A DNA stretch of 64,000 nucleotides from Campylobacterales bacterium (GCA_016938735.1 JAFGUB010000008.1:1-64000), one strand, 5' to 3'. Counted from the stretch's first letter, positions 36,503-46,054 are shown. Program-made: numbers and translations. Notes: a model not told the origin generated them from the sequence alone.

Positions 36503-37946
36503 TCGTAAAGCAGGCACCCTTTTCAAGATTATGGACACTGATCGTTCCTCCTAAATGGCGCTCGACGATCATCTTGGCCATGTACAGACCCAAGCCGGTT
36601 CCGTTTTTGCCTTTGGTGCTGAAATAGGGTTCAAAAATACGATCGATAATCGCATCATCTATCCCACCTCCACTGTCAGAGACTTCCACGCTTACCCGTC
36701 CATTCTCGTTTCGTTTGCAAGTGATGGTGATTTTCTTCTCCCCTTCGGGATGCAGCAGTATCGCATCGACCGCATTGTTGATGACGTTCATGATGATTTG
36801 GACCAACTCATTGAAATAGCTCTTGACCCGTATTCCCTCGGCGCAGAGATATACCATCTCGACGCCGGAACTCTTCATGCGCGCCGCCATAAACTGCATT
36901 GCCCGCTCGATCACCTCATCGATGTTGCACTCCTTCATCTCCTTGTCAGGTTTGAAGTAGGTTTGAAAGTCATCAACGGTCTGCGAGAGGTAGCTCATCG
37001 TATCGGAGATCGTATCAAGTATCTCTTCATAACCCTCAAGGTTTTTGCCGGCAAGCATCGCTTTGAGCTTGTAGTTGGCAATCAGCAGACTACTTGTTGA
37101 GAGCGGTTGACGCCACTGATGCGCCACCATACTCATCATCTCCCCCATCGCCGCCAGCCTCGATTGCGCGATGAGCATCTTCTCTTGCTCTTGGACTTCA
37201 AGAATCTTCGACTCCAAAGCAACCGTACGCTCATGCACCTTCTGTTCAAGCGTCTGATTCATCATCTCCAACATCCGGCTGTGCTCACGGATGCGATCCG
37301 TCATATCGGCAAGGGCATTTTGGATAATACCCGCCTCGTCTTCACGCAGGGTATGCGGAAAGCGACCAATGCCGTCAAGCGGACTGAAAGAGCGAATTTT
37401 TCTGACCAAGCGCTGCATCGGCTCAAAACTTTTACCTAACAAAAAGAAGATTAAAAGCAGCATCAGCGCCATCGAAGCGATATACTGGAGCGTAAAATAG
37501 GTATGTTTTTTGCGCATCTGCTCAAAAAACTGATTTGAAAAGCTCACCTCCAAGATCCCTAAAGGCGCTTCACCGACGCGGTCTGCTATCGATATGGAAA
37601 GCGTATGCGCCTGGACTCCTGCACCATATTTCACATAGTTTTGATTGCCATAGCGGTAAAGAACGGCTTCTCGAGGATCCCTCAAAACAATTGAGAGAAT
37701 ATTCGGTTTGTCTTGAGCGATGGTCTCAAGATAGTCCCGATTTGAATCGATCAGCCCAAAAGCGAGATTGGTCTGAACCACCGGTACCATGGTCTGCAAC
37801 AACAGTGTATTTCTCGCACTTTCAGCCTCAAGAATCGTTTGGTTGACGGAGTGGTTGTGCCAATACTAATGCAAAACGAAGGTGGCGCCAACCAGCAGTG
37901 CAAAGAGCAAGACGATTTTGTTCTTGAGGTTCAAGATGTTCCTCAC
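36489..37946 (-). pseudogene. Membrane sensor histidine kinase interrupted by in-frame TAG
   Basis: The natural start is GTG 37944-37946 with AAGGAG seven bases upstream. It encodes a first membrane helix (NKIVLLFALLVGATFVLH) and then TAG at 37866-37868. The same frame continues without break (YWHNHSVNQTILEAESARN) through a periplasmic sensor domain, a second helix (IASMALMLLLIFFLL), a HAMP-like linker, a coiled coil and a kinase domain with H-box HQWRQPLS, N-box NVINNAVDA and G boxes SDSGGGIDD and GKNGTGLGLYMAK. Everything after the stop is well preserved. No response regulator gene is adjacent. A shorter product could start at TTG 37800-37802 but would lack the first helix. Confidence 0.72.
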
Positions 37947-38057
37947 CGATGCTCCTTCACGTCGCGAAGATTCTATTGTAGCGTCACATATAGAAAAAAA
38001 AGCTTTCAAATCGCCTTCCTGCGCTACAATGTAACCATCTTTTTTTTGGAGTGTGCC

Positions 38058-38612
38058 ATGACTGCTTTAATCATTGCGGCTGTCGTCGTCTTGATTCTGG
38101 TGCTGATGTATAACAGCCTTGTGGGGAAAAAAAATCAGGTCGAAAATATCTTTGGAGGAATCGATACTCAGCTTAAAAAGCGCTACGATCTGATTCCCAA
38201 TCTTGTTGCCAGTGTGCAGCAATATATGCAGCACGAACGCACACTGCTTGAAAAGGTGACCGAACTGCGCACTCAAGCGATGAACCCGCGCCTGAGTGAC
38301 GAAAAGAAGATGGCGCTTGATCATCAAATTTCGGGAATGCTGGGCTCCATTATGGTTGCCGTCGAAAACTACCCCGAGCTCAAAGCCAACGAAAACGTCA
38401 TGCACCTGCAGCAAACCCTCCATGAGGTCGAAGAGCAGATTGCCGCCGCCAGACGCGCCTACAACCAGGCCGTCACCGACTACAACAACGCCATCGAAAT
38501 GGTTCCCACCAACTTCATGGCGCAGTGGATGGGCTATACGCGTAAACCGGTCTTCGAGATCAGCGAAACGCAGCGTGAAGCGGTAGACGTTAAGGCGCTT
38601 TTTGATCGCTGA
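38058..38612 (+). CDS. LemA family protein
   Basis: This protein has about 184 residues with one N-terminal membrane helix (LIIAAVVVLILVLMYNSLVG) and a helical-bundle domain with the LemA signature (KKNQVENIFGGIDTQLKKRYDLIPNLVASVQQYMQHE). ATG 38058 has GGAG seven bases upstream. It begins a three-gene set with a DUF3137 gene and an EI24 gene. LemA proteins are widespread membrane proteins of unclear role. Confidence 0.92.
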   Translation: MTALIIAAVVVLILVLMYNSLVGKKNQVENIFGGIDTQLKKRYDLIPNLVASVQQYMQHERTLLEKVTELRTQAMNPRLSDEKKMALDHQISGMLGSIMVAVENYPELKANENVMHLQQTLHEVEEQIAAARRAYNQAVTDYNNAIEMVPTNFMAQWMGYTRKPVFEISETQREAVDVKALFDR

Positions 38613-38614
38613 GC

Positions 38615-39580
38615 ATGAAATCTACCAGTGAGCTGACCGATTTTTATTACAAAACCCTCTACCCTGATCTCAAAACCATCGAAGAGGAGCGGTTGCGGCT
38701 CAAAAGCAAGCTGACCACAACCTTCGCCTTCATCGGGCTGATCGCTGCCATCGTCATGTACGGTATTTACGATGCTACGGGGACGCTTAACGACGGTATC
38801 TTTATTATTGGCTTCATTGCCGTAGCCATCGGTGGTGTCGTCTACAAAATGACCGTACGCGACTACACACAAACCTTCAAACAAAAGGTGATCCGACCCC
38901 TTGTTAGAGCGATCGACGAACAGCTCAGCTATCAGCCTGAAGGCATGGTCGGCCAAATGCGCTTTGAACGCTCAGGTCTCTTTCGCCGCTCGATCGACCG
39001 CTACGGCGGGAACGATTATGTTCGCGGCGAGATCGACGGAGTACCTATCGAGTTTTCCGACCTGCACGCACAGTATCAGACCAAAGACTCCAAGGGCAAC
39101 ACCCACTGGCACACCATCTTCCAAGGACTCTTTATTGTCTCGGAGTTTAACAAACACTTCAAAGGCACCACCTATGTCCTGCCCGACAGCGCTCAAAAGA
39201 GCTTCGGAACCCTCATCGGGCAATGGCTGCAATCGACGACGGGTTCACACGGGGAGCTGGTCAAGATGGACGATCCCGAATTTGAAAAGCACTTCGTCGT
39301 CTACGCCTCCGATCAGATCGAAGCGCGCTATATCCTGACCCCTTCGTTGATGGAGCGGCTCAACCGTATCCGTAAACGCTCCAAAGCGGAACTCTACATC
39401 GCCTTCGTCTCTTCGCATCTCTATCTTGGCATCTCGACAAAGCGCGACCTCTTCGAGCCGAGCGTCTTTCAATCGTTGCTGCGTCTGGAGCAGGCGATGG
39501 AGTATATCGGCTATCTCCATCTGGCTATCGGTATGGTCGAAGAGCTCAAACTCAACCAGAAACTCTGGAGCAAATCATGA
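38615..39580 (+). CDS. DUF3137 domain membrane protein
   Basis: This 321-residue protein has two membrane helices (about 30-50 and 56-75) and a large cytoplasmic domain of the DUF3137 type, including FKGTTYVLPDSAQKSFG and LYIAFVSSHLYLGIS. It starts two bases after LemA, a pairing that is common in bacteria, and overlaps the next gene by four bases. No function is established. Confidence 0.85.
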   Translation: MKSTSELTDFYYKTLYPDLKTIEEERLRLKSKLTTTFAFIGLIAAIVMYGIYDATGTLNDGIFIIGFIAVAIGGVVYKMTVRDYTQTFKQKVIRPLVRAIDEQLSYQPEGMVGQMRFERSGLFRRSIDRYGGNDYVRGEIDGVPIEFSDLHAQYQTKDSKGNTHWHTIFQGLFIVSEFNKHFKGTTYVLPDSAQKSFGTLIGQWLQSTTGSHGELVKMDDPEFEKHFVVYASDQIEARYILTPSLMERLNRIRKRSKAELYIAFVSSHLYLGISTKRDLFEPSVFQSLLRLEQAMEYIGYLHLAIGMVEELKLNQKLWSKS

Positions 39581-40332
39581 ACCCACCCCCTTCGCTCTTA
39601 CATGTAAGCCTCGAAGACTTCTTCACCTTTGAAGTACTGAAGCTTGCCGTAGTGCCGCTTCTCGTCACAATGATCGTGCTCTATCTTCTCTTTTTTTCTA
39701 CCGCCGACGTTTTGCTCACCCAGATACATCAGATCGAGCTTGAAGCGCAAAACCCAAGCGGAGGCGAAGAGGGGTTGCTGGCATGGGCGCTGCGCTACTC
39801 GCTCACATCGTGGCTTGCCGGTATCTTACTCTACACGGTCGGGATTGTGGCGGTGATGTACCTCTCGATTTTCACGACCCTGCTGATCGTCGGCTTTATG
39901 ACCCCTTGGCTGGTTGAGATCGTACGACGACGCCACTATCCGCAAGAGCAGACGCACGGATTTGGCAGTGTCGGCTCGGTGTTGTGGCACTTCATCGTCA
40001 CCTTTGGGGTGATGATACTGCTCTTCTTGCTTCTACTGCCGCTCTATTTTATCCCGCTGCTTGGACTGCTGGTGATTCATCTCCCCTTTTACTACCTTTT
40101 TCATCGTCTGCTCAACTACGACGTCGCTTCGACGATCTGCTCCAAAGAGGAGTTTGCGCTGCGAATGCGCACGCAAGGCGCGACCATCAGAGTGCACACC
40201 CTATGGATGTACCTTACGACGCTCATTCCCTTTGGGGCGCTCTTTGCGATGCTCTTTTATGTGCTTTTTCTTGCACACTTCTATTTCAGAGCCCGTCTGC
40301 AGCCTACGGCTTTGATCGAAGCAGCAGCGTAA
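39577..40332 (+). CDS. EI24 domain-containing membrane protein
   Basis: This inner-membrane protein of 251 residues has about six hydrophobic helices, for example LAVVPLLVTMIVLYLLFF and FGVMILLFLLLLPLYFIPLLGL, and a conserved NYDVAST segment. This pattern fits the EI24/CysZ-like family, in which CysZ transports sulfate, but a sulfate role is not supported by neighbours here. Its ATG overlaps the DUF3137 stop. Its last 29 bases overlap the convergent GGDEF/EAL gene. Codons 8-11 contain a TTACATGTAA copy. Confidence 0.8.
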   Translation: MNPPPSLLHVSLEDFFTFEVLKLAVVPLLVTMIVLYLLFFSTADVLLTQIHQIELEAQNPSGGEEGLLAWALRYSLTSWLAGILLYTVGIVAVMYLSIFTTLLIVGFMTPWLVEIVRRRHYPQEQTHGFGSVGSVLWHFIVTFGVMILLFLLLLPLYFIPLLGLLVIHLPFYYLFHRLLNYDVASTICSKEEFALRMRTQGATIRVHTLWMYLTTLIPFGALFAMLFYVLFLAHFYFRARLQPTALIEAAA

Positions 40333-43042
40333 TCTGCTCGGCACTTTGCGGTTTGGCATAGAGAAAACCTTGAATTTTATTGCATCCGTGGGTGAGCAAA
40401 AACTCTTTTTGACGCAGCGTCTCAACCCCTTCGGCAATCACTTCGAGATGCATGTGACGGGCAAGGTCAATGATCGTACATGTAATCGCTTCATCCTCTT
40501 CGTCTCCGGGAATATCCCGAATGAACGAAGCATCGATTTTGAGCTTATGAATCGGCAAACGCTTTAACAAAGAGAGTGAAGAGTAGCCGGTGCCAAAATC
40601 ATCCATTGCCAGTGAAATACCCGTACTTCGGATCTCCCGCAGCCTGTTGATCGCCTCATCAGGATGCTCCATCACATACCCCTCCGTCACCTCCAGTTCG
40701 ATCCATTCAGGTGAACAAAAACGCTCTTTGATGATGGTGCGAATCGATTCAAGAAGATTTTTTTGGCGCAACTGCTTCACAGAAAGATTGACGGCGATAC
40801 GTCCTGGGTTCAGCTCCTGCGATCGCCACAAAGCGGCCTGAGCGGCTGAGAGCTCGAGCACCCTCTCGCCCAAAGGCACGATCAATCCCGTCTCTTCGGC
40901 AAGCGGGATAAATTGCGCCGGGCTGATGCGACCCAGTTTCGGGTGCATCCAGCGCACCAAAGCCTCCATACCGATAAGGGTGTTGTCTCTGCAATCATAT
41001 TGCGGTTGATACTCCAAAAAGAACTCATCATTTTGCAGCCCCTTGCGCATGGCTGATTCCATAACCACCCGCTCCATCGCCCGCTCCGTCATATCGGCCG
41101 TGTAGAACTGATAGGTGTTACGCCCCTCCTCTTTGGCCCGATACATCGCCGCATCCGCGTTGCGCAGCAGCTCTTCGGCACTCAGCCCGTCATAAGGATA
41201 GATACTGATCCCGACACTTGCCGAAGTGTATAACACCTGATCGCGATAGAAAATCGGTGAGGCCACCTGTTCTAACAGCTTCTCCACAATATCAATCACG
41301 TCGTTTTGAGAGCTGCACGCCTCAAGCAAGATCGTAAACTCATCACCCCCCAGACGCGCCACCGTATCAACACTGCGCACGCAGTGTCCAAGCCGATTGG
41401 CCACCTGCACGAGCAGCTCGTCTCCGGCACCGTGTCCCAAAGAGTCGTTGATCTGCTTGAAGCGGTCAAGATCCAAAAAAAGTACGCTGACACAACTTTG
41501 ATCACGCTGTGCGCGAAGTATGGCATGTTCTAGTCGATCCATCAACAAAGCACGATTAGGCAGTGCAGTGAGGGGATCGTGGTGTGCCATATAATCCAAA
41601 CTCTCTTTTTGTTCGCGTAATTGGTTCTGTGCCATCAAATGAGAGGTCACGTCATGCCCTACTTCGATAATGGCACGAACCGCTCCATGCTCATCAAAGA
41701 GCGGCGTTGCGGTCAATTCATAGTAGTGCGTCCCGCCGCGTACGCGATGCTCATGCAAAACAGTCGATCCGACACGATTGTGCAACACTTCATGTAAAGG
41801 GCAAGGATGCGCCAAGCCGTCACACGGTGTTGTGCGGTGATGGGAGACCTCATAACATTTGGGCAGATGCGGATCGGCGATAAAATCGGCATCGTAGTGT
41901 TCTTTGGCTACTTTATTCATCAGCACGACGTTGTAAGTGGCATCGATCACCATCACCGATTCGCTGACCCCGTCAATCACCTCCTGCAAAAAGCGGTGTT
42001 GTCGGTCCAGGGCTCTGGTCTTCTCCTCGACTTGAAGGCTTAAAGCCTCGTTAAACTGCTCAATATGACGACTCTGACGCCTCGTGTATAGAGCAAACCC
42101 CAGCATCGCCACCATCCAGTAAAAAATGGTGATGGTGATCAGCAGATCGCGCCGACGTTTTTCGATACGGGAAAAATCAAGCTGATCATAAGGAATGAAG
42201 AGCAGAAAATGGGCCATCGGACCGCCGCCGGGATCATCCATGTGATGTAACGCCAGCAGCTCACGGCGCTTTGGTAGATCGACAAAAAGACGCTGATCCG
42301 CCAATAATTTCTCATAGTCGATACTGCGCAGATAATCCAGATGCGGATGCGAAGCATTCAAATTGACCACATAGTAGCCGCCGACAAAGAGCTTGGAGAA
42401 GGGAAAACGGATTTGCTCATAGTAGCGTTTGTCGGCCAAAAAGATCGGCATCACCCCTTGCGCCGCAACCTTTTCTGCCACAGAGTTGAACTTCGAGACG
42501 ATCTCAAACATTCCGATCAGCTTCCCCTCGTGATAGATTGGAACGGTCGATTTAAAGGTCATGTCAAAAAGTCCGACACTGATACTGCTTTGCGCCTTGC
42601 CGCTTTGCAGCATTGCGGCAAGATCGCTGCGGAAAGAAAGTAGATTGTCCCCGGTCTTATGCGTCCAACTGCGATAAACGCTTACCCCGTTGCGATCGAT
42701 CACCTGCATCCAAAGATACTTCAGCGGTGTCTGCTCACGCAGCATGGAGGCCATCGGCTGCAGATCAATCTGCTCCGTATGACCGCTTAGCAGCGCTTGC
42801 TTGATTGATTCATCACCGGAGAGCGCTAGGGCAAGCTGAAAGACCGATTCGGCCTTGGCGTCGATATAGAGCTGCACCTGACTCTTGATCTGATGGGCAT
42901 GCTCTCGGTAGAGCTCCGTACGCAACCCCGTTACGTAACGTTCGATGATACCGTATCCGATCCCCAGCACAACCATGTAGATCAAAAGCGACCAAAGGGT
43001 GTAACGCCCAAAAAGCGCATTTTTGCGATACGGCGTACTCAA
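40304..43042 (-). CDS. Membrane Cache-PAS-GGDEF-EAL cyclic-di-GMP protein
   Basis: This 912-residue protein has an N-terminal membrane helix (about 14-32), a periplasmic Cache-like sensor (about 35-285), a second helix (LITITIFYWMVAMLGFALY), a PAS domain with three Cys (KCYE, TPCDGLAHPC), a GGDEF domain with ARLGGDEF and an upstream RxxD inhibitory site, and an EAL domain (EALVRW, DDFGTGYSSLSLLKRLP, EGVET). Both catalytic motifs look intact. The start appears to be TTG 43042 with AAAGG six to seven bases upstream. It should link an external ligand to cyclic di-GMP levels. The 3' end overlaps the EI24 gene. Confidence 0.9.
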   Translation of the reverse strand: MSTPYRKNALFGRYTLWSLLIYMVVLGIGYGIIERYVTGLRTELYREHAHQIKSQVQLYIDAKAESVFQLALALSGDESIKQALLSGHTEQIDLQPMASMLREQTPLKYLWMQVIDRNGVSVYRSWTHKTGDNLLSFRSDLAAMLQSGKAQSSISVGLFDMTFKSTVPIYHEGKLIGMFEIVSKFNSVAEKVAAQGVMPIFLADKRYYEQIRFPFSKLFVGGYYVVNLNASHPHLDYLRSIDYEKLLADQRLFVDLPKRRELLALHHMDDPGGGPMAHFLLFIPYDQLDFSRIEKRRRDLLITITIFYWMVAMLGFALYTRRQSRHIEQFNEALSLQVEEKTRALDRQHRFLQEVIDGVSESVMVIDATYNVVLMNKVAKEHYDADFIADPHLPKCYEVSHHRTTPCDGLAHPCPLHEVLHNRVGSTVLHEHRVRGGTHYYELTATPLFDEHGAVRAIIEVGHDVTSHLMAQNQLREQKESLDYMAHHDPLTALPNRALLMDRLEHAILRAQRDQSCVSVLFLDLDRFKQINDSLGHGAGDELLVQVANRLGHCVRSVDTVARLGGDEFTILLEACSSQNDVIDIVEKLLEQVASPIFYRDQVLYTSASVGISIYPYDGLSAEELLRNADAAMYRAKEEGRNTYQFYTADMTERAMERVVMESAMRKGLQNDEFFLEYQPQYDCRDNTLIGMEALVRWMHPKLGRISPAQFIPLAEETGLIVPLGERVLELSAAQAALWRSQELNPGRIAVNLSVKQLRQKNLLESIRTIIKERFCSPEWIELEVTEGYVMEHPDEAINRLREIRSTGISLAMDDFGTGYSSLSLLKRLPIHKLKIDASFIRDIPGDEEDEAITCTIIDLARHMHLEVIAEGVETLRQKEFLLTHGCNKIQGFLYAKPQSAEQITLLLRSKP

Positions 43043-43102
43043 GTCAATCCTTTAAGATTGCGATATAAAAAGCTATTATACATGACCGGCAAAATTTCAC
43101 CT

Positions 43103-43687
43103 CTAAGCACCCTCTTCTACCTCGACAATTCGTTGCAGTGTTGCCAAAATACCCACCTTTTGCGCGGCGCTTACATGTAAGTGCCAGCGCACCCATAAAG
43201 CTTCAAACTCCTTGCTCACAACGTGTGCGCCGCCTTGGACTATGGCGTACTCCACCCTACCCGTATGCATATACGGTGCGCGCAGCACCAGCAATTCGCG
43301 TTTTTCATACGGCAGCATGAGCGCCGTCTCCACGACGGCGTTGACGGCGTCGCCGTAGGCGCGCACCAAGCCGCCCGTGCCAAGCTTGATCCCTCCGAAA
43401 TAGCGCACCACAATCACCCCAACAAGGATCAGATCATGCCCTTGGAGTACATGTAAAGCCGGTTTACCCGACGTACCGCGCGGTTCGCCGTCGTCGCTGC
43501 TCCCCTCGACAATCTGATCATGCTCGTTGAGGGTGCGAAAAGCGGTGACGAAATGACGCGCCTTGGGATGCTCGGCGCGCAGGCGCTCAAGCACTCCGCT
43601 CATCTGCGCATACGGCATCAGATGGGCGATAAATTTGGATTGTTTGACGTCAATCGTCTGTGAAAAGTGGTCGTTACATGTAAACAT
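43103..43687 (-). CDS. YigZ/IMPACT family protein
   Basis: This 194-residue protein has the YigZ N-terminal domain with SKFIAHLMPY, EGSSDDGEPRGTSGKPAL and VRYFGGIKLGTGGLVRAYGDA, and a C-terminal DUF1949-like domain. The family is implicated in translation-related regulation in other organisms. ATG 43687 is used because homology starts there. The gene is divergent from mutY by 53 bases. It carries two exact palindromes and one variant; one copy overlaps codons 2-5, directly after the start. Confidence 0.88.
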   Translation of the reverse strand: MFTCNDHFSQTIDVKQSKFIAHLMPYAQMSGVLERLRAEHPKARHFVTAFRTLNEHDQIVEGSSDDGEPRGTSGKPALHVLQGHDLILVGVIVVRYFGGIKLGTGGLVRAYGDAVNAVVETALMLPYEKRELLVLRAPYMHTGRVEYAIVQGGAHVVSKEFEALWVRWHLHVSAAQKVGILATLQRIVEVEEGA

Positions 43688-43740
43688 CGGCCTGCATTTT
43701 ATCTTAGTGTTCCTACAATAGCGAAAAAAGAAGGAGCGCC

Positions 43741-44697
43741 ATGTACAGCGCCATTCACGACGCCATCGCCGCGTGGTACGGCGCACACGGCCGCCGCGAT
43801 CTACCCTGGCGTACCCACCGCGACCCCTACCGCATCTGGATCAGCGAAATTATGCTGCAGCAGACGCAGGTTAAAACGGTGCTTGAACGCTTCTATTTTC
43901 CCTTTCTCGAAGCCTTCCCTGCTCTGGCGGATTTGGCAGCAGCAGACCTCGACGATGTGCTGAAAAGATGGGAAGGCTTAGGCTATTACACCAGAGCCCG
44001 CAACCTCCACCGCGCCGCAAAGCTCTGCGTAACCTCTCTGCCCCAAGAGGCCGCCGCACTCGAAGCGCTGCCGGGAATCGGGCGCAGTACGGCCCACGCT
44101 ATCGCCGCTTTTGCCCATGACGCGCCCCTGCCCGTGCTCGATGCCAACGTGAAGCGGGTTTTGTCACGTTTTTTTGCCAGAGAGGAGCGCGATGAGCGCA
44201 TCTTGTGGCAAGACGCCTACGCCCTGCTCGACACCCGAAGACCTTACATGTACAATCAGGCGATGATGGATATCGGCGCGATGCTCTGCCAAAGCAGAAA
44301 CGTTACATGTAACGCCTGTCCTTTGCAGAGCGGCTGCCAAGGTCAAAACGACGCGCTGCGCTACGGCCGCGCCAAGGCCAAAAAGAGCGTCCCTTCGCGC
44401 CACCGCGCCTTGCTGGTGCTGTGGCGCGAAGGCAAACTCGGACTGATCCGCAGCGAGGAGCGTTTTTTGCACGGATTGTGGGGCTTTATGCAGTCTCCCC
44501 TGCCCCTTGAGGGCAGAGCTTTGGGCAGCTTCGTCCACCGCTACACCCACTTTCATCTCCACGCCACCGTTTACGAGCCCGCCGACGCCCCCGACGACGA
44601 ACGACTCGTCTGGTTTGATCGCAGCGAGATCGCTACGCTCTCACTGAGCACCGCCGATCACAAAGCGCTCGCGCTGCTCGATGCGTTGTCGTCATAG
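43741..44697 (+). CDS. mutY: Adenine DNA glycosylase MutY
   Basis: MutY removes adenine opposite 8-oxoguanine. The 318-residue protein has the helix-hairpin-helix motif LEALPGIGRSTAHAIAAFA with the catalytic region (VLDANVKRVLSRFF), and the [4Fe-4S] loop CQSRNVTCNACPLQSGC. A C-terminal NUDIX-like domain recognises 8-oxoG. A GGAG ribosome site lies before the ATG. A TTACATGTAA copy encodes the Val-Thr-Cys-Asn of the iron-sulfur loop, including one cluster-ligand Cys. The 3' end overlaps the ChaN-like gene by 40 bases. Confidence 0.95.
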   Translation: MYSAIHDAIAAWYGAHGRRDLPWRTHRDPYRIWISEIMLQQTQVKTVLERFYFPFLEAFPALADLAAADLDDVLKRWEGLGYYTRARNLHRAAKLCVTSLPQEAAALEALPGIGRSTAHAIAAFAHDAPLPVLDANVKRVLSRFFAREERDERILWQDAYALLDTRRPYMYNQAMMDIGAMLCQSRNVTCNACPLQSGCQGQNDALRYGRAKAKKSVPSRHRALLVLWREGKLGLIRSEERFLHGLWGFMQSPLPLEGRALGSFVHRYTHFHLHATVYEPADAPDDERLVWFDRSEIATLSLSTADHKALALLDALSS

Positions 44698-45545
44698 AGA
44701 TAGAGCATATCGGCATATCCTATCTCGTAGCCCTCTTTGGAGCGCGGCATCGGCAAGAGGGTAATGCTGCTACACGGGCTCACTCTGGCAAAGTGCAGGT
44801 TAATCCCCAGATGATAGGCCATGTGCATCGAGCCGGCAAAGACGATGAGCCGATCTTGAGCGCCCGAACCTTCCGCAATCTTTGAGACTTCTTGCGCCAT
44901 ATACTGATCCCACGCCGCCTGCACGCGGTACATCCGTGCTTCGCACCCTTGCGCACCCTCGCAGTGCTGCATATACGGCGCAACCAGCGCACGATGAGCG
45001 CCGATACCCAGATCCAGCCCCTCGTAAAAACGGCGCAGCGCTTCGTCCATGCCGGAGAGATTTGCATCGCGGATCGACTGACGCTGCGCTTTGGAGAGGT
45101 TGATCCCATAGAGTGTTCCGCCGCTCTTTTTGACCGCATCATAGATCCGTCCAAAACTCTCAAATCCAAAACCGACCCGCGCGCTCCACCCTATCGCCTC
45201 TTGTAACGCCTGCGCGTCGATGGCGCCTGCCACATAACGTGCCAAAAGTTCGTTATCGCCCGGCGTAAACCATTCATTGGCGAGCACCACCCGATAACCT
45301 CGTCGGTGCAACGCCTCCACCAACCGCGCCACCTCGGCATGCCAGCGTGCCTGATCGTGATGGTCGCCGACAAAGATCACCTCATAACGCGCCAAGCGCT
45401 CAGCCGCCGTTTCGAGCGTCAAACACTGCTCCCTCTTCAGATCATAGTAGTGCAGACACTGAGTCTGATGGCGCAAAGGGGGCGTTTTGGATGCACAGCC
45501 CACGAGCACCAAAGCGACCAAGGCCAAAACCCAAACCCTCTTCAT
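44658..45545 (-). CDS. ChaN-like lipoprotein
   Basis: This protein of 295 residues has a lipoprotein signal (MKRVWVLALVALVLVGC, Cys17) and a ChaN-type domain: VIFVGDHHDQARWHAEV, VLANEWFTPGDNELL and, near the end, FAGSMHMAYHLGINLHF. Homologues bind haem or are linked to iron uptake. ATG 45545 has GGAGGAAGC just upstream. It overlaps the end of mutY and is divergent from the next gene. Membrane anchoring is predicted; haem binding is inference from the family. Confidence 0.85.
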   Translation of the reverse strand: MKRVWVLALVALVLVGCASKTPPLRHQTQCLHYYDLKREQCLTLETAAERLARYEVIFVGDHHDQARWHAEVARLVEALHRRGYRVVLANEWFTPGDNELLARYVAGAIDAQALQEAIGWSARVGFGFESFGRIYDAVKKSGGTLYGINLSKAQRQSIRDANLSGMDEALRRFYEGLDLGIGAHRALVAPYMQHCEGAQGCEARMYRVQAAWDQYMAQEVSKIAEGSGAQDRLIVFAGSMHMAYHLGINLHFARVSPCSSITLLPMPRSKEGYEIGYADMLYLYDDNASSSASAL

Positions 45546-45592
45546 GCTTCCTCCAAAGTGGTATAATGACGCCAAAAAGAGCAGATGACGCC

Positions 45593-46054
45593 ATGACGAT
45601 TTTACAAAAAGTGCGCAACCATTTTATCAACGCATTTCGTGAACTCTTTTTGTATCACCACAGTTCGCTCGAATTCCGCGCCAAGCTCTTTGCCGCCATT
45701 ATCGCCGCCAATCCGAGTGCAGGCGAATGTGAATATGCCGTCGTGGCCAAAGCAGGACTACAGATCTACGATGATCCCGACCGAAGCAACTCTCTGCTGC
45801 TCACCGTACACGAGTATGTCGATAAAGTCACCAAAAATAATGGATTAGATCTCGATACGCTGCTAGCAGACATTGTACGCGATCTACGTGATCTACCCCG
45901 CTACAGCCAGAAAATCAACGTCCTCCAACTGCGTCCGCTGCTTGATTGCCACCATGACGAAGAGAACCGAATCTATCAAGAACGGATGCTCGAACTGTTT
46001 ACGAATTTACGCGAAGAGTATATGAACGGCGCTCAATCTTTCGAAGGCCGATAA
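45593..46054 (+). CDS. Conserved-looking protein of unknown function
   Basis: This helical, soluble protein of 153 residues has no signal peptide and no recognised domain. It begins MTILQKVRNHFINAFREL and contains HEYVDKVTKNNGLDLDTLL and ERMLELFTNLREEY. ATG 45593 is the likely start because the sequence upstream in the frame is the shadow of the divergent ChaN gene. Its last 22 bases overlap the convergent rhodanese gene. Confidence 0.7.
   Translation: MTILQKVRNHFINAFRELFLYHHSSLEFRAKLFAAIIAANPSAGECEYAVVAKAGLQIYDDPDRSNSLLLTVHEYVDKVTKNNGLDLDTLLADIVRDLRDLPRYSQKINVLQLRPLLDCHHDEENRIYQERMLELFTNLREEYMNGAQSFEGR

Noticed and set aside
37839-38057. N-terminal extension of the LemA gene
   Set aside because: The extension has no similarity to LemA, and a GGAG ribosome site with ATG 38058 gives the normal family start.
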